Origin: JBOGUF01 sp050696075 | Lineage (GTDB): Bacteria; Chloroflexota; Chloroflexia; Thermomicrobiales; UBA6265 | Direction of reading: 5' to 3' | Assembly (NCBI GenBank): GCA_050696075.1 | Contig: JBOGUF010000126.1 | Span: forward strand, 62,001-126,000 | Length of the DNA: 64,000 nucleotides | In this document: piece by piece, positions 43,265 to 52,291 of the stretch | Position numbering within the stretch: the stretch's first letter is position 1 | Layout: each line of letters starts with the position of its first letter | Made by a program: the position numbers and the translations under genes | The notes under the pieces: generated by a model | The model's database searches: none | What the model was told of the DNA's origin: nothing | The model's input: only the letters and a program-made list of their open reading frames with translations

Positions 43265-45961
43265 GTGGTGGAGCGGATGGCGAGCGACCTTGGACTCCTG
43301 CTCGATGATCTGAACGCCGAATACGCCGGCCCGACGGCGCGCCACGTCGCTATGCCGCTCGGCGGCCTCGGCGCCGGTCAGATCGCGCTCGGCGCCGACG
43401 GTGGTCTGCGCCAGTGGCAGATCGTCAACCAGATCAACCACCTCGGTTTCGTGCCGGACAGCTTCTTCGCCATCCGCGCTCTCACCACCGAGCCGCCGCT
43501 GAACGTCCTCCGCGTGCTCCAGTCGCGCGAAATCCTCGACCGTCCCGCCGACCCCACCCCGCTGGTGACCGACGACCACATCCCACCCGACCAGCGGCAA
43601 TTGCTCGAGCAATTCCCTGGCGTGACGCGGACCGCCTTCGAAGGCGTCTACCCCTTCGCTCGCATTCGGTACGAGGACGACGAGCTGCCGGTGCAGGTCG
43701 CATTGGAAGCCTTTACGCCGTTCGTCCCGCTCGACGCCGAGGCGAGCGGCCTACCGGCCATCCTCTTCACCTTCACCCTCCACAATGCCTGGCCGCACGC
43801 GGTCAACGGCTGCCTTGCCGCCACCCTCCAAAACGCGGTCGGCTGGGACGGCCTGACCCCAATTGCCGGCAACCGCTGCCCGCTCTACGGTGGCAACACG
43901 AACCGGCTCCGTCGCCGCCCCGGCCAGTCCGCGATCGTCATGGAGAACCCCGCCCTGCCTGAGGACCACCCCGGCGCCGGCCAGATGGTGCTCACCGCCC
44001 TCTCGGCCGATGCCCGGTCGTACGAGCGATGGACCGCGCCCGACCAACTTATCCGCTTCCTCGAAGGCTTCAACCCGGCCCGCGGCCTGGCCGGTCACGA
44101 CTTCGCCAAGGAACGGTCGCACCGGAACGCGCCCGTGCCGCCCACCGGTCCCAGCCCGGCCGGCACGACCTGGAACGGCGCGCTGGCCGTCCCCTTCTGG
44201 CTGAAACCGGGCGAATCGACCACCATCACCCTCGCCCTCGCCTGGCACTTCCCCAATCGCTATCTCAACTTCGACCAGTTTGGACGCGGACGCGACTTCG
44301 GCCGGAGCCGCTTCTGGCTCGGCAACGCCTACGCCGCCCGCTTCGCCGACGCCATCGACGTCACCGATCACCTGATCCAGCACCAAGCGCGGCTCGTCGC
44401 CGACTCACGCGCCTGGGAGCGCACGCTGCGCGACAGCACCCTCCCCGCGTGGCTGGTCGAGACGTTGGCGGCCCAAGGCAGCCTGATGCGCAGTCCGACC
44501 TGCTTCTGGACCGAAGACGGCACGTTCTTCGGGTTCGAGGGGTCGCTCGGCGCATCGACGGGGATGTGGAACGGCACCTTCGGCGGCTCCTGTCCCCTCA
44601 ACTGCACCCACGTCTGGAACTACGAGATGGCCCTCGCCAAACTCTTCCCCGCCCTCGAACGGACGATGCGCGAAACCGACTTCGAGCACGTTCAGGCCCC
44701 GGCGGGCTACATCCCCCACCGCACCATCGCCCCGCTCTACCTCAAGCAGCTCTGGGACGAGCCGATCGGCGGCCCGACCAACCCGGCGCTCGACGGCATG
44801 CTCGGCACGGTCCTGAAGACCTATCGGGAAGTGCGAGTCGCCGGCGACCGCGCCTGGCTCGACCGCCTCTGGCCGCGCGTCGAGAAACTGCTCAGCTACA
44901 TCCTCGCCACCTGGGACGAGGACGGCGACGGCGTCCTCCAAGGCGAGCAGCCGAACACCTACGACATCGCCTTCTATGGGCCGAATATGTACATCGGCGC
45001 GCTCTGGCTGGCCGCGTTGCGCGCCGGGGAGGAGCTGGCGAACCTGCAAGGCGACGCGGCGTTCGCTCAGACCCTGCGCGAGCGGTTCGAGCTGGGCAGC
45101 GCCAACTACGACCGGCTCCTCTGGAACGGCGCCTACTACATCCAGCTCATCGACGAGTCGGCGCCGCCCCAAGACCAGTTCGGCACCGGCTGCTTGGCCG
45201 ACCAGCTCTTCGGCCAGTGGTGGGCGCATCTGCTCGACCTCGGCTACCTCCTGCCGGAGCAGCACGTCAAGGCGACGCTGCGCTCGATCGTCGAACACAA
45301 CCTGCGCGCCGGGTTCGCGGGCTTCGAGCACGACTACCGCGTCTTCGCCGACCGCGACGACACCGGCTTGCTGGTCTGCACCTGGCCGCACGGCGGCCGG
45401 CCGGAGGTGCCGGTCCGCTACTGCGACGAGGTCTGGACCGGCATCGAGTACCAGGTCGGCGCCCACTGCATCATGGAGGGGATGGTCGACGAGGGACTGG
45501 CGATCGTCGCCGCCCTCCGCCAGCGCTACGACGGCGCCCGCCGCAACCCCTACAACGAGATCGAGTGCGGCGACCACTACGCCCGCGCCATGGCCGGCTG
45601 GTCCGTCCTCGAGGCCCTCTCCGGCGTCCGCTACGACGCGACCACCGACGCCCTCCGCATCGCCCCCGCCGGCTCCCCCGCCGACTTCCGCGCCCCCATC
45701 CTCCTCGGCGCCGGTTGGGGCACCTTTACGCAAACGCGGGACGGCTCGGCGTCACGGGTCAGCCTCACCCGCGTGTATGGCGAGATGCGCGTCCGCACCT
45801 GGGCGGTGGGCAACGTTACGCCGGGCACGGTGGCCGTTGTCGTCGGATCACAACCGATTGACGCAGCCGTCAGTTGGAACGATGGCGCCCTGACGCTGAC
45901 CTTTGCCGAGCCGGTGGTCCTGCAACACGGCGATCGGTTGGACATTACCGTGACCGCGTAG
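43265..45961 (+). CDS. GH116-family glycoside hydrolase (GBA2-like beta-glucosidase)
   Basis: An 898-residue protein without a signal peptide, so probably cytoplasmic. The N-terminal domain (from ARHVAMPLGGLGAGQIALG) and the C-terminal (alpha/alpha)6 catalytic domain (CTHVWNYEMALAKLFPALE, NTYDIAFYGPNMYIGALWLA, CTWPHGGRPEVPVRYCDEV) match GH116. The family includes bacterial beta-glucosidases and beta-xylosidases. The Asp in NTYD is probably the acid/base, judged from family knowledge. The start is GTG at 43265, with GGGAG 8 bases before. It would hydrolyse the sugar imported by the divergent ABC operon. Confidence 0.88.
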   Translation: MVERMASDLGLLLDDLNAEYAGPTARHVAMPLGGLGAGQIALGADGGLRQWQIVNQINHLGFVPDSFFAIRALTTEPPLNVLRVLQSREILDRPADPTPLVTDDHIPPDQRQLLEQFPGVTRTAFEGVYPFARIRYEDDELPVQVALEAFTPFVPLDAEASGLPAILFTFTLHNAWPHAVNGCLAATLQNAVGWDGLTPIAGNRCPLYGGNTNRLRRRPGQSAIVMENPALPEDHPGAGQMVLTALSADARSYERWTAPDQLIRFLEGFNPARGLAGHDFAKERSHRNAPVPPTGPSPAGTTWNGALAVPFWLKPGESTTITLALAWHFPNRYLNFDQFGRGRDFGRSRFWLGNAYAARFADAIDVTDHLIQHQARLVADSRAWERTLRDSTLPAWLVETLAAQGSLMRSPTCFWTEDGTFFGFEGSLGASTGMWNGTFGGSCPLNCTHVWNYEMALAKLFPALERTMRETDFEHVQAPAGYIPHRTIAPLYLKQLWDEPIGGPTNPALDGMLGTVLKTYREVRVAGDRAWLDRLWPRVEKLLSYILATWDEDGDGVLQGEQPNTYDIAFYGPNMYIGALWLAALRAGEELANLQGDAAFAQTLRERFELGSANYDRLLWNGAYYIQLIDESAPPQDQFGTGCLADQLFGQWWAHLLDLGYLLPEQHVKATLRSIVEHNLRAGFAGFEHDYRVFADRDDTGLLVCTWPHGGRPEVPVRYCDEVWTGIEYQVGAHCIMEGMVDEGLAIVAALRQRYDGARRNPYNEIECGDHYARAMAGWSVLEALSGVRYDATTDALRIAPAGSPADFRAPILLGAGWGTFTQTRDGSASRVSLTRVYGEMRVRTWAVGNVTPGTVAVVVGSQPIDAAVSWNDGALTLTFAEPVVLQHGDRLDITVTA

Positions 45962-46001
45962 ACCCGTCGTTCGTCGGGGCACGACCCGCGCGATGACCGT
46001 T

Positions 46002-46204
46002 CGTCGTAGGGGCGGGATCTGTGCCCGCCCGTCGCCCGAAGGGCGACATGCCGCGAACGCGGCCGTTTGGATCCTCATTGTCAGGGCGATTGGCTATGAC
46101 ATACCGTCCTGGTCGGCACGCCCGTTGTCGACCCGCGGCCGATGGATTATCGACCCGCGGCGCAACTCCACAATGGGGAGGGCGCGGGTCCCTCCCCTAC
46201 GACG
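46002..46204. repeat. pair of inverted GTAGGGGCGG-type repeats
   Basis: CGTCGTAGGGGCGGGATC with GTGCCCGCCC (46002-46030) recurs in inverted orientation as GGGAGGGCGCGGGTCC with CTCCCCTACGACG (about 46176-46204). This gives imperfect inverted arms around ~145 bp in the 261-bp gap after the GH116 gene. Related motifs appear at 57727-57795 and 57909-57938. No gene is visible here, and it may be a MITE-like element. Confidence 0.45.
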
Positions 46205-46222
46205 ATCGACGGCGCTCACCGA

Positions 46223-46777
46223 CTACGTTGCTCGTTGCCCAAGCCGCCCATAGCTGACAAGCTCGGAGAGCGGCTTGCGGCCGGCAGTGGCCGGGTTGGG
46301 CCGGTGGTCCTTCGTGGTGGTAGGGAAGCCGAGGACGACGACCGAGCGGGCGGTGCGCTCGGCCGGAATGCCGAGGACCTCCTTGGCTTGCGCCTGCTGC
46401 GAGGCGTCGCCGAACCAGGCGGTGCCGCCGCCGAGACCGAGCATCCGCGCCGCGATCAGCAGTCGCTCGGAGACGCGGCCCTCGTCGAACGCCTCGCTGA
46501 TCCTGCTCTCGCCGTCGAGCACGATCGCGATCGCCAACGGCGCGTCCGCCACCCAGTTGATCGGCGTCCGCACCTGGCTGATCTGGCGCAACTGCTCCTT
46601 GTCCGTGACCACGATGAAGTGCCACGGCTGCGTGTTGCGCGAGCTGCCGGTCCACCGCGCGACTTCCAGCAGTTCGTGCAGCACCTCCTCAGGCACCGGG
46701 TCCGGCCCATATTGCCGGGCCTGCCGCACCCGGCGCATCTCCTTGATCACCTCGTCCGCGTTCGCGACTCGTCCCAT
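46223..46777 (-). CDS. nitroreductase-family protein
   Basis: A 184-residue FMN-dependent oxidoreductase. The N-terminal motif RRVRQARQYGPDPVPEEVL and the flavin-binding ARWTGSSRNTQPWHFIVV are typical, and the C-terminal part carries AWFGDASQQAQAKEVLGIP and the family RPNPA-type ending. It would reduce nitro or other electrophilic groups with NAD(P)H. I chose the ATG at 46777, with GGAAGGG upstream, to match family length. It lies downstream of the restriction-modification genes on the same strand but does not look functionally related to them. Confidence 0.88.
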   Translation of the reverse strand: MGRVANADEVIKEMRRVRQARQYGPDPVPEEVLHELLEVARWTGSSRNTQPWHFIVVTDKEQLRQISQVRTPINWVADAPLAIAIVLDGESRISEAFDEGRVSERLLIAARMLGLGGGTAWFGDASQQAQAKEVLGIPAERTARSVVVLGFPTTTKDHRPNPATAGRKPLSELVSYGRLGQRAT

Positions 46778-46904
46778 GATGGCGTTTCCCTTCCGCAATA
46801 TCTGCCGGCGGCGTCCAATCAATACGACCTTGCCCACTATCCTATCGCAAGGAACTTACCACGCAGTAGTGACGACCAGCGGGCAGGGAGCACATGCCGC
46901 GTGC

Positions 46905-48305
46905 TTACACTGTGGCCATGTGTTCGTCGGGGGCGGAATTGTCTCCATCGCGTCCGATCGAACTGATCCACCTTTCCCATGCCGACAGGGCGTCAGGGCT
47001 CCTCTCTTCGGCTTCTTCGTTCCCTTCCACAAGCAAAGAGAAGTCCTCGACCAGCCGATGATCAGGTGGCTCTATCATTGCCATGCCTAGATTCGTCAGA
47101 CCCAAATCTTGCTGGAAGAAAACACCGACACTCTCTCTCTTGACGAAATCGCCCATTGGTTTGGGTCCATGGGCAAATCGCTTCAGCGTCGTCGTGATCG
47201 CCTCGGCGCTGTTGTCGATGCCGATCCAACGTCGCTCTAGATCATTGGCCACAACCAACGTGGTTCCGGATCCCGAAAAGCAATCGAGGACGAGGTCTCC
47301 CGGATTAGAGGATGCCAGGATGATTCGCGTCAGAAGATCCGGATTCTTTTCGGTGGGATATCCGGTAACGAGCGTGTTTTGATTGCGCAGATCCCGATGA
47401 TCGAGCCAGATGTCTTGTACGGGGATCCCGGCGCTGTCATCCAAGTAGATCTTGCGCCGAGGATTGCCGGTCGCCGACCAATAGATCTCTCCACGTGCAT
47501 CCATCTCGTCGAGCACGCGGGGAGGAAACTGCCAGTGTTTACCGGGGGGAGGATTTTTACCTCGCCATTGTTGACCAGTTTCGCCGTTTCTCACCCCTGG
47601 CGCATGAAGCGGCACCTTCTTATAACGCCGCCCCGTCTCAGGCTCTATGCAGGTGTATTCCTTTGTCGCGCGTTCGTCGGTCCAGCGTTCGAGCGGTCTG
47701 TTCCAAACGTACGTGTCACTTTTGGTGTAGAAAAGGATGTAGTCGGAGACGTTGCCGTACGATCGGCGCGTGTAATTCTTCGGATTGCACTTCTTGCGCG
47801 TGATCCAGTTGCGGAACTGCCGAGCGCCAAATACCTCGTCTAGAACGACCTTCGCATGAAAAGCCATGTTCTCATCGAGATGTACGTAGATCGATCCATC
47901 CTCGGCGAGGAGTTCGCGCAGAAAGATCAGCCGTTGGCGAAGGAACTCCAAATAGTGCGTTCCAACCAAGAGGTCCTGATACGCGTCTTGTTGCGTCCGT
48001 GATTGAAAGACGCTGTTGGTAGCGTACGGTGGGTCGATATACACGAGGCGGACACGTCCGCGGACCGCGGAATCGCGTATAAGTCCACTGAGAACGCGTA
48101 GATTCTCGCCAAAATAGAGGCGGTTTGCGCTCTCCTGCGAATTGCTCCACAGAATCGAGGTACGAGCCGGCGCTGTTGCCATTACCTCTGACGCTGCTCG
48201 CTTGCCCTCATACGTCAATGTCACGCCGAGATCCAGAGGTAGCACGCTGTGCGCGCCACAACCTCCGTCACCGTTCCATTTGGTCTTCGGAATCCCCGTC
48301 GCCAT
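46905..48305 (-). CDS. type II DNA methyltransferase (beta class, N6-adenine or N4-cytosine)
   Basis: A 466-residue DNA methyltransferase with catalytic motif IV DPPY (VRLVYIDPPYATNSVF, about residue 93) placed before the SAM-binding motif I DCFSGSGTTLVVAN (about residue 345), which is the beta-class order. DPPY favours adenine-N6. The target-recognition region lies between (about 150-310). It starts with ATG at 48305, with GAGGAG immediately upstream, and overlaps the nuclease gene by 38 bp. Base composition is visibly less GC-rich than that of neighbouring genes, suggesting transfer. Recognition site unknown. Confidence 0.88.
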   Translation of the reverse strand: MATGIPKTKWNGDGGCGAHSVLPLDLGVTLTYEGKRAASEVMATAPARTSILWSNSQESANRLYFGENLRVLSGLIRDSAVRGRVRLVYIDPPYATNSVFQSRTQQDAYQDLLVGTHYLEFLRQRLIFLRELLAEDGSIYVHLDENMAFHAKVVLDEVFGARQFRNWITRKKCNPKNYTRRSYGNVSDYILFYTKSDTYVWNRPLERWTDERATKEYTCIEPETGRRYKKVPLHAPGVRNGETGQQWRGKNPPPGKHWQFPPRVLDEMDARGEIYWSATGNPRRKIYLDDSAGIPVQDIWLDHRDLRNQNTLVTGYPTEKNPDLLTRIILASSNPGDLVLDCFSGSGTTLVVANDLERRWIGIDNSAEAITTTLKRFAHGPKPMGDFVKRESVGVFFQQDLGLTNLGMAMIEPPDHRLVEDFSLLVEGNEEAEERSPDALSAWERWISSIGRDGDNSAPDEHMATV

Positions 48306-49212
48306 TGAGCTCCTCTTCCTGACTCGCGAGCCACTCGAGCGTAATCCGCTCGGGCGCCATTCTTAGCGTGGTGATCATCACGCGCCCCGCCCAGTTCGCC
48401 TCAAGCTGCGCGTGGTCGCGCCACATGGTGCCGAGTAAGAGCCCGGGCCCATCGTTGACAAAGATCACCTTGGTTGGCTGGCTATGGTCCATCGCGTAGC
48501 TGACGATCTCGCGGGCGCAGTCGCGATATCCACCGGTACGGTCGTCCTCCTGTGCTCCTCCTCGATCGCTGTCGTAGCGGGCCAAGCCGATTGCGAGTAC
48601 CTCAGTCCTGTTCCGGCTGTAAATGACAAAATCGACAGGGCGATTGGGATTTGGGTAGTCATCAAAGACCTCTCGCATCCGCACATCGCCCCCGGCTCTT
48701 TCGGGTCCAACGATCGGCAATTCAGGAAAGCGGGATCGAAAAAGCTCAAAGAAGCGCTCTGTTAGGTCATAGCCCTTCTTCCCACGGTCCTTGTATTCCC
48801 ACAGTAGAGCGCACAGCGGTTCGTCGAGAATGGGACGCACGTCGAACGCCGCTTGGACTTCATTAATCGGCCGAAACTGCCTGCCAAACCGCTGAGCGAC
48901 TTCTGGCGCGGCTCGCTTTCTCTTGAGCATCTCAACCGGGGTGCCGGGGCTAACATAGCGTTTGAAGATCCGGCAAAGCTGAACGCGCATCCACGATTCC
49001 CGGACCTCGTTGATCTGCATCCAAAGTCGCTCGGACGATTCAGATGTCCGCAGGAGTTGACCGAACATTTCAAGGACGGGCGCATAAAGCAAGCAGGCAT
49101 CGACCAAGATATCCGGATAGAAATCACCTGTTGCTAAGGTAATCCAATTGTGAGCGTCCTTGCGGTAATCCGCAAAGGTCGTTGGCATTGCCTGTTGCTC
49201 GGATCGCTCCAT
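48268..49212 (-). CDS. putative type II restriction endonuclease partner
   Basis: A 314-residue protein encoded directly upstream of, and overlapping, the methyltransferase gene. The C-terminal half has RPVDFVIYSRNRTEVLAIGL, then ARYDSDRGGAQEDDRTGGY and VIFVNDGPGLLLGTMW. This block is shared by restriction-type nucleases associated with beta-class methyltransferases, and the acidic residues could form a PD-(D/E)xK-like site. The start is the ATG at 49212, and a TTG at 49239 is also in frame. The endonuclease role is inferred mainly from pairing. Promoter at 49269-49297. Confidence 0.7.
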   Translation of the reverse strand: MERSEQQAMPTTFADYRKDAHNWITLATGDFYPDILVDACLLYAPVLEMFGQLLRTSESSERLWMQINEVRESWMRVQLCRIFKRYVSPGTPVEMLKRKRAAPEVAQRFGRQFRPINEVQAAFDVRPILDEPLCALLWEYKDRGKKGYDLTERFFELFRSRFPELPIVGPERAGGDVRMREVFDDYPNPNRPVDFVIYSRNRTEVLAIGLARYDSDRGGAQEDDRTGGYRDCAREIVSYAMDHSQPTKVIFVNDGPGLLLGTMWRDHAQLEANWAGRVMITTLRMAPERITLEWLASQEEELNGDGDSEDQMER

Positions 49213-49265
49213 GTTGAACCCAGCGGGAATAGCGAACAAGCGTTCTGTACGTATAGATCATCGAT

Positions 49266-49318
49266 TTCAGTCTATCGGGGAGAATAAAGCTTGTCAAAAC
49301 GGATTCGTATAGACTGAA
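49266..49318 (-). promoter_or_regulatory. restriction-modification promoter bracketed by a 10-bp inverted repeat
   Basis: On the minus strand TTGACA (49297-49292), a 17-bp spacer and TAGACT (49274-49269) form a near-consensus promoter for the nuclease-methyltransferase operon. TTCAGTCTAT (49266-49275) and ATAGACTGAA (49309-49318) are perfect inverted repeats, one covering the -10 box and one lying upstream of the -35 box. They could bind a control protein or the methyltransferase itself. Confidence 0.6.
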
Positions 49319-49385
49319 TGTCAGAAGAGTCGCGGGGTGTTTGCCCGCCACCATTTCCGCGTACCCACAAGGGAGCGAACAAACG

Positions 49386-52241
49386 ATGGACCAGATGCTT
49401 GCCCCGACCCGGCCCGACCCGTTCGGCGCCCGCGCCACCTTGACCACGAGCCAGGGCAACACCGTCGGCTACTTCCGCTTGCCGGCACTGGCCGACCAGA
49501 AGTTCACCAACCTCGACACGCTCCCCTTCACCGTCCGCATCCTCCTCGAAAACGCCCTCCGCCACCTCGGCACGGAGTTCGTCGACCCGGAGGACGTCGA
49601 AGCTCTCGCCACGTGGCAGCCGAAAGACGCCTCCGACAAGGAGGTCGAACTCCCCTTCCTCCCCGGCCGGGTCGTCCTCCAGGACTTTACCGGCGTGCCG
49701 GCGGTGGTCGATCTCGCCGCCATGCGCTCGGCCGTCGCCCGCCTCGGCGGCGACGTCACCCGGATCAACCCGCTGGTCCCGGCTGACCTCGTCATCGACC
49801 ACTCGGTGCAGGTCGATCGCTTCGGCACGATGCTCGCCTTCGCCCGCAACGTCGAGCTGGAATACGAGCGCAACCAGGAACGCTATGCCCTCCTGCGCTG
49901 GGGCCAACAGTCGTTCCAGAACTTCCGGGTCGTCCCGCCCGGCACCGGCATCGTCCACCAGGTGAACCTCGAATACCTGGCGAGCGTCGTCGCCACCCGA
50001 CCGATTGGATCGGAGACGGTCGCCTTCCCCGACACCCTGGTCGGCACCGATTCCCATACGACGATGATCAACGGCCTCGGCGTCCTCGGCTGGGGCGTCG
50101 GCGGCATCGAGGCGGAGGCGGTCCTCCTCGGCCAGCCGCTCTACCAGCTCACGCCGGAGGTGATCGGCGTGCGCTTGACCGGCAGCCTGAAGGCCGGCGC
50201 CACCGCCACCGATCTCGTCCTCTACGTCACCGAACTGCTGCGCGGCTTCGGCGTCGTCGGTCGCTTCGTCGAATTTTTCGGCGCCGGTTTGAGCAACTTG
50301 CGCCTGGCCGACCGCGCCACGATCGCCAACATGGCCCCCGAGTATGGCGCGACCGCCTCCCTCTTCCCGGTCGACGACGAGACGCTGCTCTACCTGCGGA
50401 TGACCGGCCGCCCGGACGACACCATCGACCTCGTCGAGCGGTATTGCAAGGAGCAGGGGCTCTTCCGCACCGACGAGACGCCCGACCCGACCTACAACGA
50501 CGTGCTGGAGCTCGATCTTGGCACCGTCATGCCGAGCGTCGCCGGCCCGCGCCGGCCGCAGGACCGGGTGCCGATCGGCCAACTCCGCCGCGTTTTCCGT
50601 TCCACCTTCAACACGCTCTTTGAAGGGCACCCGCTCGACGTCGAGGAAGAACAGGAGATTACCCGGCTCGAGTCCGAAGGCGGCGCGACCGCCGACGGCG
50701 CGGCGACCGCCCAGGCCGCCACCACCGCCACCGCCACCGCGCCGCGGACGAAGCTGCTGCCTCGCATTGGCGACGTCTCGGTCGACATCGGCGGCGCCCA
50801 GGAGTGCCTGCACCACGGCGCGGTCGCCATCGCCGCCATCACCTCCTGCACCAACACCTCCAACCCCTCGGTGATGCTTGGCGCCGGTCTGCTGGCCCGC
50901 AACGCGGTCGAGCGCGGGTTGCACACGCCGGAGTACGTCAAGACGAGCATGGCCCCCGGTTCCCAGGTCGTCACCCGGTACCTGACCAAGTCCGGGCTAC
51001 TCCCCTACCTGGAGGCGCTCGGTTTCCACATCGTCGGCTACGGCTGCACGACCTGCATCGGCAACAGCGGTCCGCTGCCGCCGCCGGTGGCGGAGGCGGT
51101 GGACGAGAACAACCTGGTCGTCGCCGCCGTTCTCTCCGGCAACCGCAACTTCGAGGGGCGCATCCACCCGCAGGTGCGGGCCTCCTTCCTTGCCTCGCCG
51201 CCGTTGGTCGTCGCCTACGCCCTGGCTGGCAGCGTCGATATCAATCTCAACCGCGACCCGATCGGCAACGACCCGAACGGCGACCCGGTCTACCTTAAAG
51301 ACATCTGGCCGTCGCAGAAGCAGGTACTGGAGACGATCGAGTCGTCGGTCGATCCGGCGATGTTCGCCGAGGAGTACAAGTCGGTCTTCACCGGCGACGA
51401 GCGCTGGCAAGAACTGCCGGTGCCCGAGGGGAACCTCTACGAATGGGACCCCGACTCGACCTACGTCCAGGAACCGCCCTTCTTCCAGGATCTCGCGCCG
51501 GAACCGGAACCACTCGCCGATGTCGCCGGCGCCCGCGTCCTGGTGATGGTCGGCGACTCGGTCACGACCGACCACATCTCCCCGGCCGGCTCCATCGCCC
51601 GCACCAGTCCGGCCGCCGCCTATCTCATGGAGCACGACGTCAAGCCGTACGAGTTCAACTCCTACGGCTCGCGCCGCGGCAACCACGAGGTGATGATCCG
51701 CGGTACTTTCGCCAACATCCGCCTCAAGAATCTGCTCATCCCCGGCAAGGAAGGGAACTGGACGCTCCACCTGCCAACCGGCGAGGAGACATCGGTCTAC
51801 GAGGCGGCGATGCGCTACCAGGCGGAGGGTACGCCGCTGATCGTGCTCGCCGGCAAGGAGTACGGCGCCGGCTCCTCCCGCGACTGGGCGGCGAAGGGCA
51901 CCCTCTTGCTCGGCGTGAAGGCGGTCATCGCTGAGAGCTTCGAGCGCATCCCCCGCTCGAATCTGGTCGGCATGGGCGTGCTGCCGCTCCAGTACCTGCC
52001 CGGCCAAAACGCGGCGACCCTCGGCCTGACCGGCCACGAGACCTTCGCCATCGGCGGCATAGCCGACGGCCTCGACCCGAAAGAGCAGCTCAAGGTCACC
52101 GCCACCGGCGACGACGGCGCGACCACCGACTTCACCGTCGTCGCCCGCATCGACAGCCCGGTCGAGATCGAGTACTACCGCCACGGCGGCATCTTGCAGA
52201 TGGTGCTGCGCCGGCTGGCGAGAACGACGGCGAGTGCGTAG
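49386..52241 (+). CDS. acnA: aconitate hydratase A
   Basis: The TCA-cycle enzyme that isomerises citrate to isocitrate through a 4Fe-4S cluster. The 951-residue protein has the IRP1/AcnA signatures: FTGVPAVVDLAAMR, HSVQVDRFG, GTDSHTTMINGLGVLGWGVG, cluster cysteines in ITSCTNTSNP (about 485) and GYGCTTCIGNSGPL (about 552), GDSVTTDHISPAGSI and KEYGAGSSRDWAAKGT. It is 40-60 residues longer than usual because of an Ala/Thr-rich insert at about 428-456. The start is the ATG at 49386, with GGGAG upstream. It stands alone and is divergent from the restriction genes. Confidence 0.97.
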   Translation: MDQMLAPTRPDPFGARATLTTSQGNTVGYFRLPALADQKFTNLDTLPFTVRILLENALRHLGTEFVDPEDVEALATWQPKDASDKEVELPFLPGRVVLQDFTGVPAVVDLAAMRSAVARLGGDVTRINPLVPADLVIDHSVQVDRFGTMLAFARNVELEYERNQERYALLRWGQQSFQNFRVVPPGTGIVHQVNLEYLASVVATRPIGSETVAFPDTLVGTDSHTTMINGLGVLGWGVGGIEAEAVLLGQPLYQLTPEVIGVRLTGSLKAGATATDLVLYVTELLRGFGVVGRFVEFFGAGLSNLRLADRATIANMAPEYGATASLFPVDDETLLYLRMTGRPDDTIDLVERYCKEQGLFRTDETPDPTYNDVLELDLGTVMPSVAGPRRPQDRVPIGQLRRVFRSTFNTLFEGHPLDVEEEQEITRLESEGGATADGAATAQAATTATATAPRTKLLPRIGDVSVDIGGAQECLHHGAVAIAAITSCTNTSNPSVMLGAGLLARNAVERGLHTPEYVKTSMAPGSQVVTRYLTKSGLLPYLEALGFHIVGYGCTTCIGNSGPLPPPVAEAVDENNLVVAAVLSGNRNFEGRIHPQVRASFLASPPLVVAYALAGSVDINLNRDPIGNDPNGDPVYLKDIWPSQKQVLETIESSVDPAMFAEEYKSVFTGDERWQELPVPEGNLYEWDPDSTYVQEPPFFQDLAPEPEPLADVAGARVLVMVGDSVTTDHISPAGSIARTSPAAAYLMEHDVKPYEFNSYGSRRGNHEVMIRGTFANIRLKNLLIPGKEGNWTLHLPTGEETSVYEAAMRYQAEGTPLIVLAGKEYGAGSSRDWAAKGTLLLGVKAVIAESFERIPRSNLVGMGVLPLQYLPGQNAATLGLTGHETFAIGGIADGLDPKEQLKVTATGDDGATTDFTVVARIDSPVEIEYYRHGGILQMVLRRLARTTASA

Positions 52242-52248
52242 ACGCGGC

Positions 52249-52289
52249 AGCCCCACCCCCTCTCCCGCGCGGCGGGAAAAGGGGCTTTG
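52249..52289 (+). terminator. stem-loop terminator after aconitase
   Basis: AGCCCC (52249-52254) and GGGGCT (52281-52286) enclose a second stem of CCCGC and GCGGG, and TTT follows the outer stem. It lies 8 bp after the aconitase stop. The T-tract is short, so termination efficiency is uncertain. Confidence 0.45.
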
Positions 52290-52291
52290 CG

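Noticed and set aside
43863..45861. Long + strand open frame in another phase of the GH116 gene
   Set aside because: Its translation is Arg/Pro-rich shadow sequence, while the GH116 frame carries conserved motifs.
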